Of a stretch of DNA of 64,000 nt, positions 1-13,280 are shown one piece after another. The translations under genes and the position numbers were made by a program. Source of the DNA: Lethocerus indicus (Eukaryota; Arthropoda; Insecta; Hemiptera; Belostomatidae); NCBI GenBank assembly GCA_019843655.1, contig JACDQD010000106.1, positions 3,162,001-3,226,000 on the forward strand. The letters are read 5' to 3'. The first letter of the stretch is position 1, and the number at the start of each line of letters is the position of its first letter. The notes beneath the pieces are model-generated. The model saw only the letters and a list, made by a program, of their open reading frames with translations. It was not told the origin of the DNA and did no database searches.

Positions 1-93
1 GGAAAATTAAATTGAATTCAATATAGCGATAATACCATCGTTTTTAAATGGGGTACCTCTTACACATTTTATTTTTCTAATCTAAATTTTCAG

Positions 94-3000
94 CGTGGTC
101 ACCTCGGTGTCGGTGATAATGGATCACGGCAACGGAAAAAAGACGTATATTTCCGACGGCAAGGCCATACCCAAACCTCAAATTGTCGGAACACCTGGCA
201 CGCTCCTCTCCCCAGACAGGTAAAAGCTAAGCTATTTCACGATTACAATTTGTTTCCTTGTTATATAACATTATTTTCAATTAACTGAAAACATAACAAA
301 TGATTCGGAGCTGAACCTTTCTCACGTTTCGTTTTTCCTAGTGCACACCTAGTCCCAATGCACTTATACGTCATCTATCTTTCTGTCTAGTGCAAATCCT
401 CTATTCCGGTTGCCTCCGAGCGGCCAACCCCCTTAGTATACCTTTGTCAAAAGGAAACAGTAGAATATAATGAATAAGAATAGATGGGTGCAAATAGTTC
501 GAACATTCCTTCCTCAGGTACGAATTCTATTCTTTCGACGAGGACGGGGAGCTGGTGAAGAAGCTGATGACTCTTGACCAAATCCAGGGGCTGATCGCGG
601 GCGGAGACGAACTTCAGTCGGAGGAAACTGTGCCGCCCGTCTACTACCACCAGCCCCTCATTGACAATACACACACCGATGGCGTTCACAAGGTCCTCGC
701 CAGCGTCCAGAACGTCCTCAAAGGCGAACTCGAGGCATCCAAAATTCAAGGCAAAGTCCCGATCCCGATACACGACGACTCGTGGAGTATCATTTTGCCA
801 GGTGAGTACCGCTATAATTATCCGATTAGCGCTCTCTTATTTCGTCTTAAGCTAGATATCATCCTCGCCAACGTCAATAGCGAAGGAGCTGAAACAGGTC
901 TATAGATGATGGACAGGTGTAGATAGACAACTGCCTCGCTGCGTATTACTAACAAATCGTTAAGTTTTTTATTTGTACGAGGATCCGCTAGGATATACAA
1001 TGACATCGCTCGTGCGATTTTTGTCTCCACCAGTCTATTTAGTCATGTTTGGTTTCAACTTTTCTATATCGTCGAATAGGATTCCGTCAGTAACATGCAG
1101 GTTTGTGTAAGCAGTGTATGTGCCCAGGTTTATCTGTATTTCAGTACCTAATAAATGTTAAATACTCGTAAGTTTGACAATCAATTATAACCTTACGATG
1201 TATAATAATTTCATTAATAAATGTGCATACGATTTATGTTTGCAGGTTTCCTGAACCCCAGCACCGATACAAAAGTTTCCCAAGATACGAAGGAACCCCC
1301 AGTAGTCATAGTACCTTCGGAATCTCAAAATATTCCGACAAAAATTCCGGACAAATTCGTGCCCGTCAATAGTCTACCGTCGCCTTCAGAAACGCCGCCA
1401 ATTTACAAGACTGCCTCCACAACGCACAAATATAGCGCTCATTACACGACCACAGCCAGCCCCATTTATAACAGCAACAATAACAGTCAGACGATGCAAC
1501 ATAAACGTCCCGCGGTGGGAATGTTCCATCAAAAAATACCGCTTATATCACCCAACACCAGCTCGACAATTCAATCATCTCCCGACGGGTCGCTCAAGAA
1601 TAAAGGACAGGAACACCACCACCATCATCACGGCCATCCGTTGCACCATCACCACCATGAATCCTCTCATCACCACGATCCCCCCCACCACCACCATCAT
1701 AATCATCATCCTGAGAAATATCCTTCCTCTACCACACCCAGGTGGACCACCAGAAGACCCCCTCCATCAACAATCACTACGTCGGAACCGCCAACAACAA
1801 CCGGAGAACCGATAACTACACCAACAACAACAACAACTACTACTACTACTACTACCACTAAGAAACCGACGAGACCCACCAAACCAACAAGACCCACCAA
1901 GCCGACTAGACCCACCAAACCAACAAGACCCACCAAGCCGACTAGGCCCACCAGACCAACGCGGCCAACCAGACCGCCTAGGCCCACAAAACCGACCCAC
2001 AAAACTACTACTACCACCAAGCCTACAACAACTACGACGACGACAACGACGACTACAACTGAGATGCCAACCACAACTATTCCGAGTACAACACCAACTG
2101 AAGAAACAACTACAATGGAAACTACACCGACAGCTACGGAAGAAACGACTATTACACAAACCGAAGAAACGACTATAACACAAACGGAAGAGACGACTAC
2201 TACACAAACGGAAGAGACGACTACTACACAAACGGAAGAGACGACTACTACACAAACGGAAGAGACGACTACTACACAAACGGAAGAGACGACTACTACA
2301 CCCACGGAAGAAACGACTACTATACTGACCACAACTACCACGACCACCAAGAAACCAACAAGGCCAACAAAACCGACAAGGCCAACGAAACCGACAAGAC
2401 CTACAAAACCGACGAGGCCGACCAAACCTACGAAACCAACTACTACAACGACAACTACGACAACGACTACCACAGTAATGCCGACTACGACGGAGCCCGA
2501 GGAGACGACTACCACTATACCTACCACAACGACTACAACGACTGAAGAAACTACGACAATGGAAACTACGGCGCAACCGGAACAAACGACTACGATGATG
2601 GAAACAACGACGCAGCCTGTAGAAACGACTACGACGATGGAAACTACCACAACACCGATTACTACTACTAGTAAACCGACAAAACCAACCAAACCCACAA
2701 AACCGACTACTACTACTAGTAAACCGACAAAACCAACCAAACCCACAAAACCGACTACTACTACTAGTAAACCGACAAAACCAACAACGAGCACTACTAC
2801 TACTTATAGTAAACCAACAAAACCTACAACACCTACTACTAGTAAACCGACGATAACTTCTACCACCACAACCGAAACTCCGGAAACTACTACTACTAGA
2901 TACACCAAGCCTCCTAAACCGACTTGGCGTACAAAACCTACTGTACCGGTTAGGTCAACTACTACACCGACAAGGACGATCGAGAGTGAGGAATCTACTA

Positions 3001-6000
3001 CTATTACTGCGGCAATGGAAACAGAAGCACAAACCGAACAAACTACCGCCATTAAAACCGCAACCACGAGTACTGCCGAAGATGCAGTAAGCACTATAGC
3101 AGAACCCACAGTACAGAATATCGTCGATGCGACAGAAGCCACTACGATGATGCCTTCTACGACCGACAATCAGGAAATATTGTGGAAATCAATGGAAACT
3201 ATGACTAGCATGCAACCGACAGAAACGACAGTTTTGGCTACGACTGTGCCTTCGGAAACTACTACGGAACAAGAAACAAGTGCGCAAACTCCAGTGGCAA
3301 CAGTGCCGACAAATACAATGCTCGATACCTCTACTGTTCCAATAACAGAAGAGAGCACGGTTACGATGTCTGCAGACAAAACTACGACAAATGTTATAAC
3401 GACCTCTTCAGCCGAAAATCCACAGACTACAATCACTACCACCGAAAGATATACTAGACCACCCTCTACAACACCGACGCCGACCACTAGACCGACAACG
3501 TCCCAGACGACGACCCTCGGTACGACGACCACGTCACCCTCACACCACACTGGGGCTACAGAATTGACTACAAGGACACGAAGTACCAGCACCACTACCA
3601 GGGCCTCTCAGACCACGAGACCGACCATTCCGCCCAAACAATCGTCCAAGAACAAACCGGCTCTGAACCCGTCCTTTATAAGGACCGAAGCGCCCGGCAG
3701 GTTACCGAAACCGCCCAAATATCAATTTGTGCCCATTCAAAACGTCCGAATCCCCGCTAAACCTTCTTCTTCTTCTTCGGCCTACAGACCCAACACAGTC
3801 ATAAAACCGAGTTCAGATTCCCCGCAAGATAAAATACCTCAGGAATCGCAACAACAGGTCAACCTGTTGAGCGCCGACGGTATCGGTTCGTCGACTTCGC
3901 AGATAACCAGCCAACTGTTGAATAATAGTCCTACCATAATTCAGAGTCCCGAGATAAGCCCTCCGTCAGTGAATCGACCGACGGCCTTAGCCTACAAAAC
4001 TGAGAAACCCACTGGCTCCCCCAGCTGGGCATCCTACGCCCATAAGAATTTGACCGAAATTCCTCTCACATACGCTCGACCCAAACGTCCGGAAACGACA
4101 ACGCACAAAGAAGATATAAGCCCAACAGACATCCCGCCCAAAGACGTTTCTTTGGACGAAGGTATTTCGGCCGTTACGAGTCTTCTGTTGGAGGAGAACG
4201 TAAATCCACCGAGCATTAAACCTATATTTAGTACCGACGCATTACTCGAGGACGCCACTAAAACAACTAACACGTCCGTCGATGACCACCCGACACCATT
4301 TACCGACGATAAAAAAGACGAAAAGATATCGCCGGCGACGGAAGAGAGGAAAGTCGAAGAGGCTCCACCCAAGATATCTGAAGAGCGTCACGGCGGTGCC
4401 GAAGTCGAAGCTCCGGAAACCCAGACGGACAAAGACTATCCTGAAGTACCTCGAGTGCCCATCAAACTGCAGTTCAAATCGTCCGCGAGCGTACCTGCTA
4501 AAGAGAGTAAACTGAATCCCGACGACGAGGAAGAAATTACCGACCAGACTTTGGTAATGAAATTTTTACCACTGAGAAACGGCACCGGCACGGCGCCGGA
4601 AAGGGATGGCGTGAAAAATTCTAGCGACAACTTGCCGAAGAAGCCGAGTATGGCTCATGGGTACCAGGCGGTCGAGAGCCTCCAGCGACCTTCCGGTGTC
4701 GATCTTCAGCCGGCACCGCACGAGAGCATGGGTCTGGAGGCGTCCACCGCCTTCTTGGGCGAAGACGTCCGCAGGTTCTCCGACCTGTGCAACGAACTCG
4801 CTTTCCGCCTGTGGACTTCGGTCACCGGCAAAGGACAAATATCTTCGAGAAGTTTAGTCATCTCGCCGTTTGCAGCCATCTCCCTCCTGGCGATGGTGTT
4901 CCTGGGCGCTCGGGGTCCCACCTCGGGTCAAATGAACGATATCCTCCGATTGGACGATATGGTCACCTTCAACCCTCACCTGGTGTTCCAGAACGTCACG
5001 GAATCGGTTATCAATTCCAAGAACTTTGGAGTCGCGACGGCGGCCTTCGTCAGGGAACTGTACAGCGATAGGGTAACGATGATCTTTTGCGTTTAGTATC
5101 CTATTACGATCGTTTAATTCGAGACTGGCAGGTTTCATTATCTCATTTGTTATAGGTGAAAGGTAGAATACTGGACTTTTACAAGGAGCGAGTCCAACAG
5201 TACTACGACGGTCACGTTGAAGAAGTGGGATTCAGCATGATAGGTGACATCCTGAGGAGAAGAACGAATCTCTTAGTCAAGAGACAGACGCTTGGCAAAG
5301 TGCCCGAGTACCTCAGAGGCGCCAACCTCAACATGAGGCCACCGCTGGCTGCATTCAGCGCTAATATATTCCAAGTAATCAGTCCGCTCATTCAAATTTC
5401 TGCCATTTGATGTCATCACTCGTGTGACTTTTCAACTTGCCCTTTTTTCAAACTATTCTATTTTTCGTCTATTCGGCCAATGGCTATACCGGTTTAAACT
5501 CTTCACCATCTTCATTCGAACATTGAGTTCCTTATATTAGCTTGTACGATGTTGACAATTCTGTCTCGAAAAATGATTAATCTGAGATACGTACTGTCTA
5601 TCTTTTCGATGAAACAATTTGATTATGACGACGGGGGCGGAAGTACAGAAACGTACCATTTCATCCTGACTATGGACCGCATTGTTATGTGTACTGTTTG
5701 TGCGCTAGACGGACTGCGAGATGGCCTCAACGGAGGGTCGTGACGGAGAGATGTACTTCGTGGTGCGCCCCTCGACGCGTCAGAGGCGGCTGGTGCCCGT
5801 GCCGGCTGTGGTTTGGCGGTCCGGGTTCTTGGCCGGGTACGAGCCGGGACTGGACGCCACCTCGGTGTGTCTGGGCTCCGAGGGGCTGGTCAGCACGTTG
5901 CTCGTACTCCCGGGTCAGCAGGGCCAGGTAGCTCCGGGCGACGGCCTGGCGCGCCTCGAACAGCGACTCATCGAGACCTCCTACCGCCGAGGAGGGTGGT

Positions 6001-6655
6001 CCAGACTATTGCGCAGCCTCCTCCCCAGGCCAGGACTCGAACTACAGATACCGCGCTTCTCCCACAGGTAAGCTCCAATGCCTATTAACCCTATTCACGG
6101 CTACGATTCTTATATGTTCAGGCTAAAGTCGGAGGAGATTATTCGCCGGTAACGAAGACCCGGAATCCTCCTCCTACTCCTAGAATAAACGATTTATGCC
6201 GAGTCAACCGTTAATTTGGTTTCAGGTCGGTACTGAACATAACCAGCGCCCTGCAAAGGATGGGTCTGAAGGAGGTTTTCAGCGACAGGGCCGACCTGAG
6301 GGGATTGAACGGAGTCGGAAACGACCTGCACCTGTCGGACATGATTCAGGTGAACACGCTGAGCACGTGCGGGGAGGAGGCGGCCGGTGCCAGACACCAC
6401 ATAGAGACTTACCCGGCCTCGCCGCAGAGGACTGGGCGGGATGAGGCGGCCGAACGACAGCGCTACCCGCCCCCGGACCTGGCGGGCCTCGAGCCGGCCC
6501 TCCACCTCCTCCCTCTGGCACTCAGGCCCCGCCAGGCCCGCCTCCCCGACAACCCCAGGCTCAGGTTCGACAGGCCCTTCCTCTACATGGTCAGGCACAA
6601 CCCCACCGGCATGATACTTCATATGGGCAGATTCAACCCCAGGCTCCTCCCATAA
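94..6655 (+). CDS. Mucin-like protein with C-terminal serpin domain (5' partial)
   Basis: Exons 94-219, 518-801, 1246-5072, 5156-5374, 5709-6067 and 6226-6655 join in frame with GT-AG introns to about 1,747 residues; the first visible exon starts inside a codon, so the signal peptide and start lie left of the window. The order is a short N-terminal region (KKTYISDGK, VKKLMTLDQIQGLI), a His-rich stretch (bases ~1612-1715), a very long Thr/Pro region of KPT/RPT, TTTT and TQTEE repeats (~1830-3650), an acidic linker, then a serpin fold from ~4760 (FSDLCNELAFRLW, SRSLVISPFAAISLLAMVFLGARG) to the C-terminal signature FDRPFLYMVRHNPTGMILHMGR. The Thr region predicts dense O-glycosylation and extracellular or cuticle/gut location (inference). 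The reactive-loop hinge reads CGEEAAGARHH, not the usual EEGTEAAA, and the loop is long, so it may not inhibit proteases. Strong as a serpin; target unknown. Confidence 0.85.
220..1245 (+). other. Introns of the mucin-serpin gene
   Basis: Introns 220-517 and 802-1245 both have good splice sites. The second contains ordinary AT-rich sequence; I see no RNA gene or repeat in either. Confidence 0.6.
1830..2960 (+). repeat. Coding Thr/Pro microsatellite and minisatellite tract
   Basis: Low-complexity coding repeats inside the mucin-serpin gene. They comprise runs of ACN Thr codons, two blocks of 9-bp KPT/RPT units (~1861-1990 and ~2350-2440), a 24-bp unit encoding TQTEETTT repeated about seven times (~2137-2318), and a repeated TTTSKPTKPTKPTKP block (~2660-2790). 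The frame is kept throughout. The opposite strand is also open here because ACN and CCN codons give no reverse stops. Confidence 0.9.
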
Positions 6656-7829
6656 AACCCTCCCGGTACCCTCCTATGGAAGGATACCGACTACGATCCT
6701 ACCGACACTTATTATTACTATCATTAATTAATGACCGCGCTATGATTAACGACGTCGACAATTTTGTGATACGCGAAAATGTAAGGTACTGACAAGAAAA
6801 AAGCTTTAAGTTATTTATAACCCGGTGGCCGCCTCTACAGAGCTACCGGTTGAGAAAATTGCCGTTAAACCTTTCTGTATTCGTTTGACCCCAATTCCAC
6901 GTGCAACTATATAAATTGTTTACATAACAAATTACTACTGCCTACTATGTATACTAACGATATTTTTGAAACTGTCATTCCACGTTTTCTGTGTTTATAA
7001 GGCCTCTTCCAACCGATGACTTGAAAGTCGACAAAGTATCTTAACAATACGTACATTAAACTGCGCGATAGGAAATGTACATTTTGGTGTAAACCAAAAC
7101 CATCGTTTTTCATTGGATTTAAATTATTTTCCGTATCGTGGTAGCATTATACATATCGTGCTACCAGCATGGAAATTGGTTATGGGGGGGGGTTGCAGAA
7201 AAAATGTGTGTTCAGTTTAACCCACTTGCATTGAAGTGACAAATCTATTCCGATTATATACTTCCCTACATACACCAACAAGAAGATAGTACTTCATAGA
7301 CGATTATGTTTAAGTGTTTTAAACTTTGTTATGAGACACAAGTGAACAAAAGCCGCTTAAGGTTTTTTAAGGTATTACATTAAACTATATATACATATAT
7401 ACTTCCTAATACAAAAATAATCATTATTGCCAAATTATATCAAAAATCGGTTTGACTGTCGTAACGCACCGATGCAAATGGGTTGAACGACTTTGTGCTT
7501 TGAGCAAAAAGGTCATCCTACTTTATTTCAATACGAATCCTAGGGTTTATAGTAAGTAAGTAATTGTCTTATTAGTTGGTAAACAAATTGGACTTACTTA
7601 TCATGGGTATACAGGGTCTAAAAACTGTACTATTAAATTGTTTTGGTATGAAACGTAACGAATTATCTAATTTTAATATACGTTTATTAAACGTTAAGAT
7701 ACATTGTGTTCATTTGTATTCTTGTACTCTTTTATTCAATGTACCTTGATCACGACCACTGCCTCCATGATTTGAATGTACCACTCATTTTGGCGGCTGC
7801 TTTTACACCAGAATTACGTCAATCTACGG

Positions 7830-7896
<67 letters not shown>

Positions 7897-9256
7897 GTAT
7901 ACTTATGTATGCATATGCGCGCGTCTGCAAATTGAAAGCGACCGGAATGGTGACGGCAATCAAGATGGCCATTTTAGTGACGTCATTTTTTAAATTTCAT
8001 TGTGTTTATGAAGACAATTCATAAACTGGACTAAAAGATTAGTTATTAATTTAAGATTATTTTCTTTTTCTTATTATTATTATTGGGATTATTAAGTGTT
8101 AATATATTCTCTTAATATTCGATTTTACCGATGTTCTAGAATTGATTTCGGTTCTTCCGAACCGATTTATAACAGGAAATGTTCAATTAAAGCCTTGGTA
8201 AAATTGATATTAAATGTGCCGTTACAGCCGTATTTATATATGTATGTATGTCTTTCTCTTTCGTTGTAATTATTTCGTTTTGTATTATTTTATAGTTTTT
8301 GTTTTTTTTCTTTCTGGGCTTTAGGATCCGGTCTATTTGTACTACTACTGTCATAACATTCCAACTTGTATAATTTCAGTACAAAAATACATATGTATAC
8401 ATGCAGTACACAATGTAACAATATAAATTGTGGTCGATTGTTCGAAGAAAACAATTTTGTAAGAATTTTGTAATTTGTTTCTTTTGAATGGGTTCCTTAA
8501 GAAATAATAATTTATTTGTAAAAAAATAAATTTATATACAAAAGTTGAGAAATTGTGTTTTTGTATTTATGATGGGAAACGGTATTAACCGAAGCTCTCA
8601 TTTAGTTTAAAATAGCAACCCAATAAAAGAAGGATTTTTACATACACTATATACACTCGAACAAACATCGGTGACCCGAACTGTAAACGACTGAAGTTTT
8701 GCAATATAAAATGAAATGACAGATCTGCTACAATATTATTGTTTCGTTCGGTGACCTCTGCCTGGAACTCAACCTGTATATACATATTACGTCGAAATAA
8801 ATGTATTTTTACCGAAAAGGTAAAATCATTGATGATTTTTTTATATACTGTTGAAATATTATTATCCTTGTGGGATTGTCTTAATGCACAGAGTATGGGT
8901 GGCACGTTAATATCTCAAATAATTGATGTTTGTCCATTCATTAAAACTTTATAAATAGATGTCTGACAGATGTCTGATAGATAGATAGGATAGAAAGAAA
9001 CGAGGATCCTCTTATCAGACATGATTATTGTAAATGCAAGTGGACTTATCTTTCTCATGGTTTTAAAACCAATAAACAAATCAACAATGACGTGTATTGG
9101 GCCGATAATGGTGGTGGTGGTGGTGGCTGCTCTGAGGTTAAAGTTCGAGGGATTCCCTTTTAATGTCGCGTTTTAACTCGCAATCCACTGATTCAGTCTC
9201 AGTTTGAATTCTCGACTCCAAGTGCCCACACTCGCCCGCAGTATCAATCCTCAACG
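6656..9256. other. Intergenic: 3' UTR of the serpin gene and upstream region of the next gene
   Basis: AT-rich and without credible coding sequence. It probably contains the 3' UTR of the mucin-serpin gene; AATAAA-type signals occur around 8525. An (AT)n tract sits at 7837-7883 and a short (GGT)n run at about 9109-9126. The stretch just before 9257 is more GC-rich and may be the 5' UTR/promoter of the following small membrane-protein gene. Confidence 0.5.
7837..7883. repeat. (AT)n microsatellite
   Basis: Uninterrupted AT dinucleotides in intergenic DNA; two open frames running through it encode only Ile-Tyr repeats and are not genes. Confidence 0.95.
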
Positions 9257-11785
9257 ATGGATAAAACACTCGAATTAATCGCGATAAATCAAAGTAAGGT
9301 GAGTTCAAGTTAATGCTAACAATAATTCTTTTAATTTATTCCCACCACAGGATTCTGTAATACTAAATTATGACAGGTGCTATAAACGAGTACTTACAAA
9401 AGAAAAATACTAAAGAACGTTAGTTGTATGCTTTTATAATACTTAAAAGCAAAGAAATATTACTTCAGTAATATGAAAATTAATATATTTGTTTCTATGT
9501 CCATAAGTGTTTGGAATATTATCATTCATTCCATTTTCTGTCTAGTGTAACATTCCAGTGACAGTACTCACAGGATGCTTAATCAGTATCCAATATGTGT
9601 AAGTACCTCACTTTATTACTGATGGAATGCTATACTGATAATGGAAAGAAGACAAAGCCAGTACAACCTAAAACCAGATAGACTAGTGAAAATTTTGATA
9701 TAAATATTCATTATTTTAAATTAATAAAATATAAAACCGATATAGAACACTTCTATACTTGAGAGCATTTATCAGATATGGCATTATAAAGATTACTCCC
9801 CCTGATTACTGAAATATTTTTTTTATTCCCAAAACTTAAATCAATTTAAAAACATTTAATCTTTAACAAATAATTTAAAGAAGATATTCTTTATTAGATT
9901 AGTTATTGCCTGAATGTATTATTATTAAAATTTTTAGTAATAGCACTGAAAGCTAAACTGTAACATCATAAAATTCTACTATTATGGTTTGTTCTAATCA
10001 ATCAAGTTTAATTCATGTTTTCTTGTTCCCATTTTAATGTCACATATGTTGCCATTTACTCTAGTTTTTTTTAATGTATGTGCATAGCCTTTACATAAAC
10101 CTCCATTTCACTGCACAATATCTGTTCATGCACCAAAAACAGGTGATTATAACTGCCAGTATTTTAATTTTATCAAAAAATAAAATATTCATATAATTTA
10201 TGTGAATTAAATTCATCAAAATATGAGTATTATTGATTAATTATAATACAAAAATTCATTACTAGATAATCTTTATTGCATCATGTAAAAGCACTTTACA
10301 CATAAAGGTTTTATTGATCTGTAAAATAGTTCAATAGAGTTTTGTGAATGTCAGTTATCTGATATATTAGTGATAAGAACAGTTAACCCTCTGACCGGGT
10401 AATTTTTTGTTCACATCCTATATCAGAAACTATTATTTTTTATTCTCCTTGATGGCTATCATTGAAAGCATGACAACAAAAAGTAACTATTTAAAATTCA
10501 ACATTGGATTCATTTATATTTCTTTTACAAAACCTTAATGACAACCTTAACATCAATTTTCACATTAACAGAATTAATTGACATTGATCTCTTTTAAATA
10601 GTATGAATAGAGTATGTTCTTTTTCTTTTTTTAATCCCTATTGGAAAACTCAGGGAACTAGCTTAGGGCCAAACATATTACTGGAGAATGAATGTTTCCC
10701 TAACAATGATATTCCAAACCTTTGAGGGAACAAAAACCTTTAAACTCTATTAGAAGTTTCTGAAATGTTTCAGAACACATAATTAAGATATCCTTAATAA
10801 CTTTATAAATAGTTAAAATTAGTCATTACATGATTCTAAACTTACAATTGCATTGAAAAATGCAAATGTTAAACATTAATAGTAGTCCTTGTTCATTGTG
10901 CCTCTATCTCTGTATTATTGTTTCATAAATTTTGCATAATCCTTATTATTTTTGATAATCTTTGCTCAAGTTTAAAAATCCCAACATCAAATACCTTGTA
11001 ACAACTGCTCACCAGAAAATAAACCATTTTAACTTGTCATCCTTTTAAATAATACACACATAAGGTTTGTTAAAATTGCAGAGACAGCATCGAGACTTAT
11101 GCCTCCTGGCTGCCCTTGTGTTTGTAATGGCCAGTTGCATAGCACTGTACATGTGTCTTGAAGATGACTGGGCAGAAAACACTTTTACAAGACAGAGGAT
11201 ACTGATACTTTCTGCAGGCCTCTTCTTATCATCCATCGGAATATGTTATTATGCTGCTGTATGTGTATGTTCATGAACATTCTTAACTTATGATTTAAGC
11301 AGTTAATTTTGTTATGTTCTTTTAAAATATATTAGCATAAATTCATTTTTATTTCAATCTATATGAATTGTTAAATGATTGGAGGGGGGATTGTCTTTTT
11401 TGAAAAATATGTTTATGGAAGTTCTGAAGTCTAGCTTTGAGTCAAAAATATTTGTAGAGGGAAAATACCAAATAGAAAGTTTGACATTATAAACTATATT
11501 ATTTTAAGCAGATAAATAATAGTTGTATTAATCTATTCTTAAACAATTCTTATTTATACATTGTTAAATTGCAACATAAAATGATGCCTTTTAAATTTTT
11601 CCTGTGAAATATTTGATGTTTTGTTTCTATTTCAGAAAGCTGAACCAAGGAATGAATACGAAGTTCAAACTTTGCTCCTCGACACACCACCAAGTTACAA
11701 CAGCGTAACCATCGAAGATCCACCACCGTCATACAGCACGGTCATCCACAGCATCCTGATCATCCCACAACAGGAAACTGGTTGA
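9257..11785 (+). CDS. Small two-pass membrane protein with PPxY motifs
   Basis: Three exons (9257-9298, 11082-11258, 11636-11785), all phase-0 junctions with GT-AG ends, encode 122 residues starting MDKTLELIAINQSK. Two hydrophobic stretches follow: LCLLAALVFVMASCIALYMC (about residues 19-39) and ILILSAGLFLSSIGICYY (about 54-71). The C-terminal tail is soluble and carries TPPSYNSV and PPPSYSTV, two PPxY motifs that in other small membrane adaptors bind WW domains such as those of Nedd4-family ubiquitin ligases. That role is inference from the motif. I do not recognise the family; the layout resembles insect TMEM-type proteins of unknown function. Start chosen because it is the only ATG in a good context before the donor and gives an in-frame join. 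Confidence 0.75.
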
Positions 11786-12812
11786 ATCAAAATAGAATTA
11801 TGATAAGATTCAATATTGAAAAAGATCCTTTGAAATATGTCCAACAAACAATATGTTCAACAGCAACTCGGTTGGGTTGGCCATCACTGGAAATTTCCGG
11901 TTAAACCTGACATCTGAGGGATAAATCTGTTTCAAGGCCGGAGACAGAGAGAGAAGACATCGTCCTGATAGCGCCCTCTCCAGATAAATCTGGATTCTCA
12001 ATCTAAACTCGGCTCATTATTAGAGTCCATTCGTCGAATTCGTATAATAGAATTTATTGATTGATAAGCACAAAACAGATTATCTTCTTTCTATTCTTTT
12101 TACTTTTTGTTCTTTTATATAACTGTATGACATAGACTAACTGCGAAGCAAGATTTGGTGTAGATCAGTACAGGCATCAATATGATGAGGATGATTATGA
12201 TGACAAAAGCTATATAAGAGTATTTTTATAAACTTTGAAATTATTGGATGCATTCAGTTTCAACTGTTGAAACCTCATTTACACTAGAATATGAGCAACA
12301 TAAGTTCCTATTTTAAAATTAGCTACAAATTATATGTTATGATTAAAGACTTATATCGTGAGTTTATATAGTTTTTTGTATTGCATATACAATGCACTAT
12401 TATAGCAGCATATACTGCATTTATACTGTATTATTTAGAAATATTGAAATTAAATTATAACGACACTGGTGGCAGTTGTTAACTGTAATAAATTGTGATT
12501 TTAATCGAGAATTATAAAATAAAATATTTTTATATAATTGTACCTTTTATTTTTTCATTAAATAATGTTTATCCTTTATAACAGGAATATAAGAAATACA
12601 AAATGAGATTAACTGAGAGTATGTACATAGTATCTGTATTATGTACATAGAGAGAACGAAGAAAATGGTGTTAATTCAAATTTGGCAAGTGGACTAGTGG
12701 CAAACGTCAGATTAAATTCTCACAAATGGCGTGGTGTTCCAAGAGTTACACATTGTGAATAAAAAATATAGATTTCGTGTGTTTCTGTCACCTCTCGCTG
12801 GTTTGCTCCTTT

Positions 12813-12849
12813 GCTAGACAGGTTTCGGCTGCTCGCAATCTTCAGTAGC
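12813..12849 (-). ncRNA. Hammerhead-ribozyme-like motif, left end
   Basis: On the minus strand: GCTA, then CTGAAGA, a 12-nt stem-loop segment, GAAAC, CTGTC, then TAGC. GCTA pairs with TAGC (stem I), CTGAAGA fits the CUGANGA core, GAAA is the second core box and C before TAGC is the cleavage position. Stem II is weakened (TGC against GCC). Helix III (ACCTGT) is not a perfect palindrome. Core intact; activity not known. Confidence 0.6.
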
Positions 12850-13243
12850 AGTGTTAGTCACTTTTGGCACTTTGGATGTTTTTTGGACATCCTCACTGCA
12901 TTGGTACTGTCACTTGTACTGTGGTGGTTGTCTGTTTGTCGTGTGTGTATATATACGTGTCTTGTTATTGTGTTTTGGGGGGTGTTGTTTGCTTCTTTGT
13001 GTTGAGGGGGGGGGGATTTTTGTTAATGGGCTTAAGCCTGTCGGATTGTCGGTCAAAAAGGGGGGTGGGGGTGGTTGAACAAAGACTTAATCCCATTAAC
13101 AAAAATAACACAACACAAAGAAGACAAACAAACCCCCCCTCAACATAGTAACAAGACACGATGATTTTTTTTGTCGTTGATTTTTTTAACCTTTTATTTT
13201 TTGTATAAAAAAAACAGCCAAAGATCCAAAAGTGACTAACATC

Positions 13244-13280
13244 GCTACTGAAGATGACAAGCAGCCGAAACCGGTCTAGC
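13244..13280 (+). ncRNA. Hammerhead-ribozyme-like motif, right end
   Basis: GCTA, CTGAAGA, a 12-nt segment, GAAA, helix III ACCGGT, C, then TAGC, 37 nt in all. Stem I and both core boxes match the hammerhead layout. Stem II is short because GGC has become GAC. Helix III is a perfect palindrome, suited to pairing between two molecules. Confidence 0.6.

Noticed and set aside
1706..2794. Long minus-strand open frames (Val/Gly-rich and Arg/Ser/Cys-rich) opposite the mucin exon
   Set aside because: They mirror the plus-strand Thr/Pro repeats; reverse-complemented ACN/CCN codons contain no stops. No start context, splice support or recognisable domain.
7706..8024. Open frames across the AT microsatellite
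   Set aside because: They encode Ile-Tyr repeats generated by (AT)n; no family resemblance.
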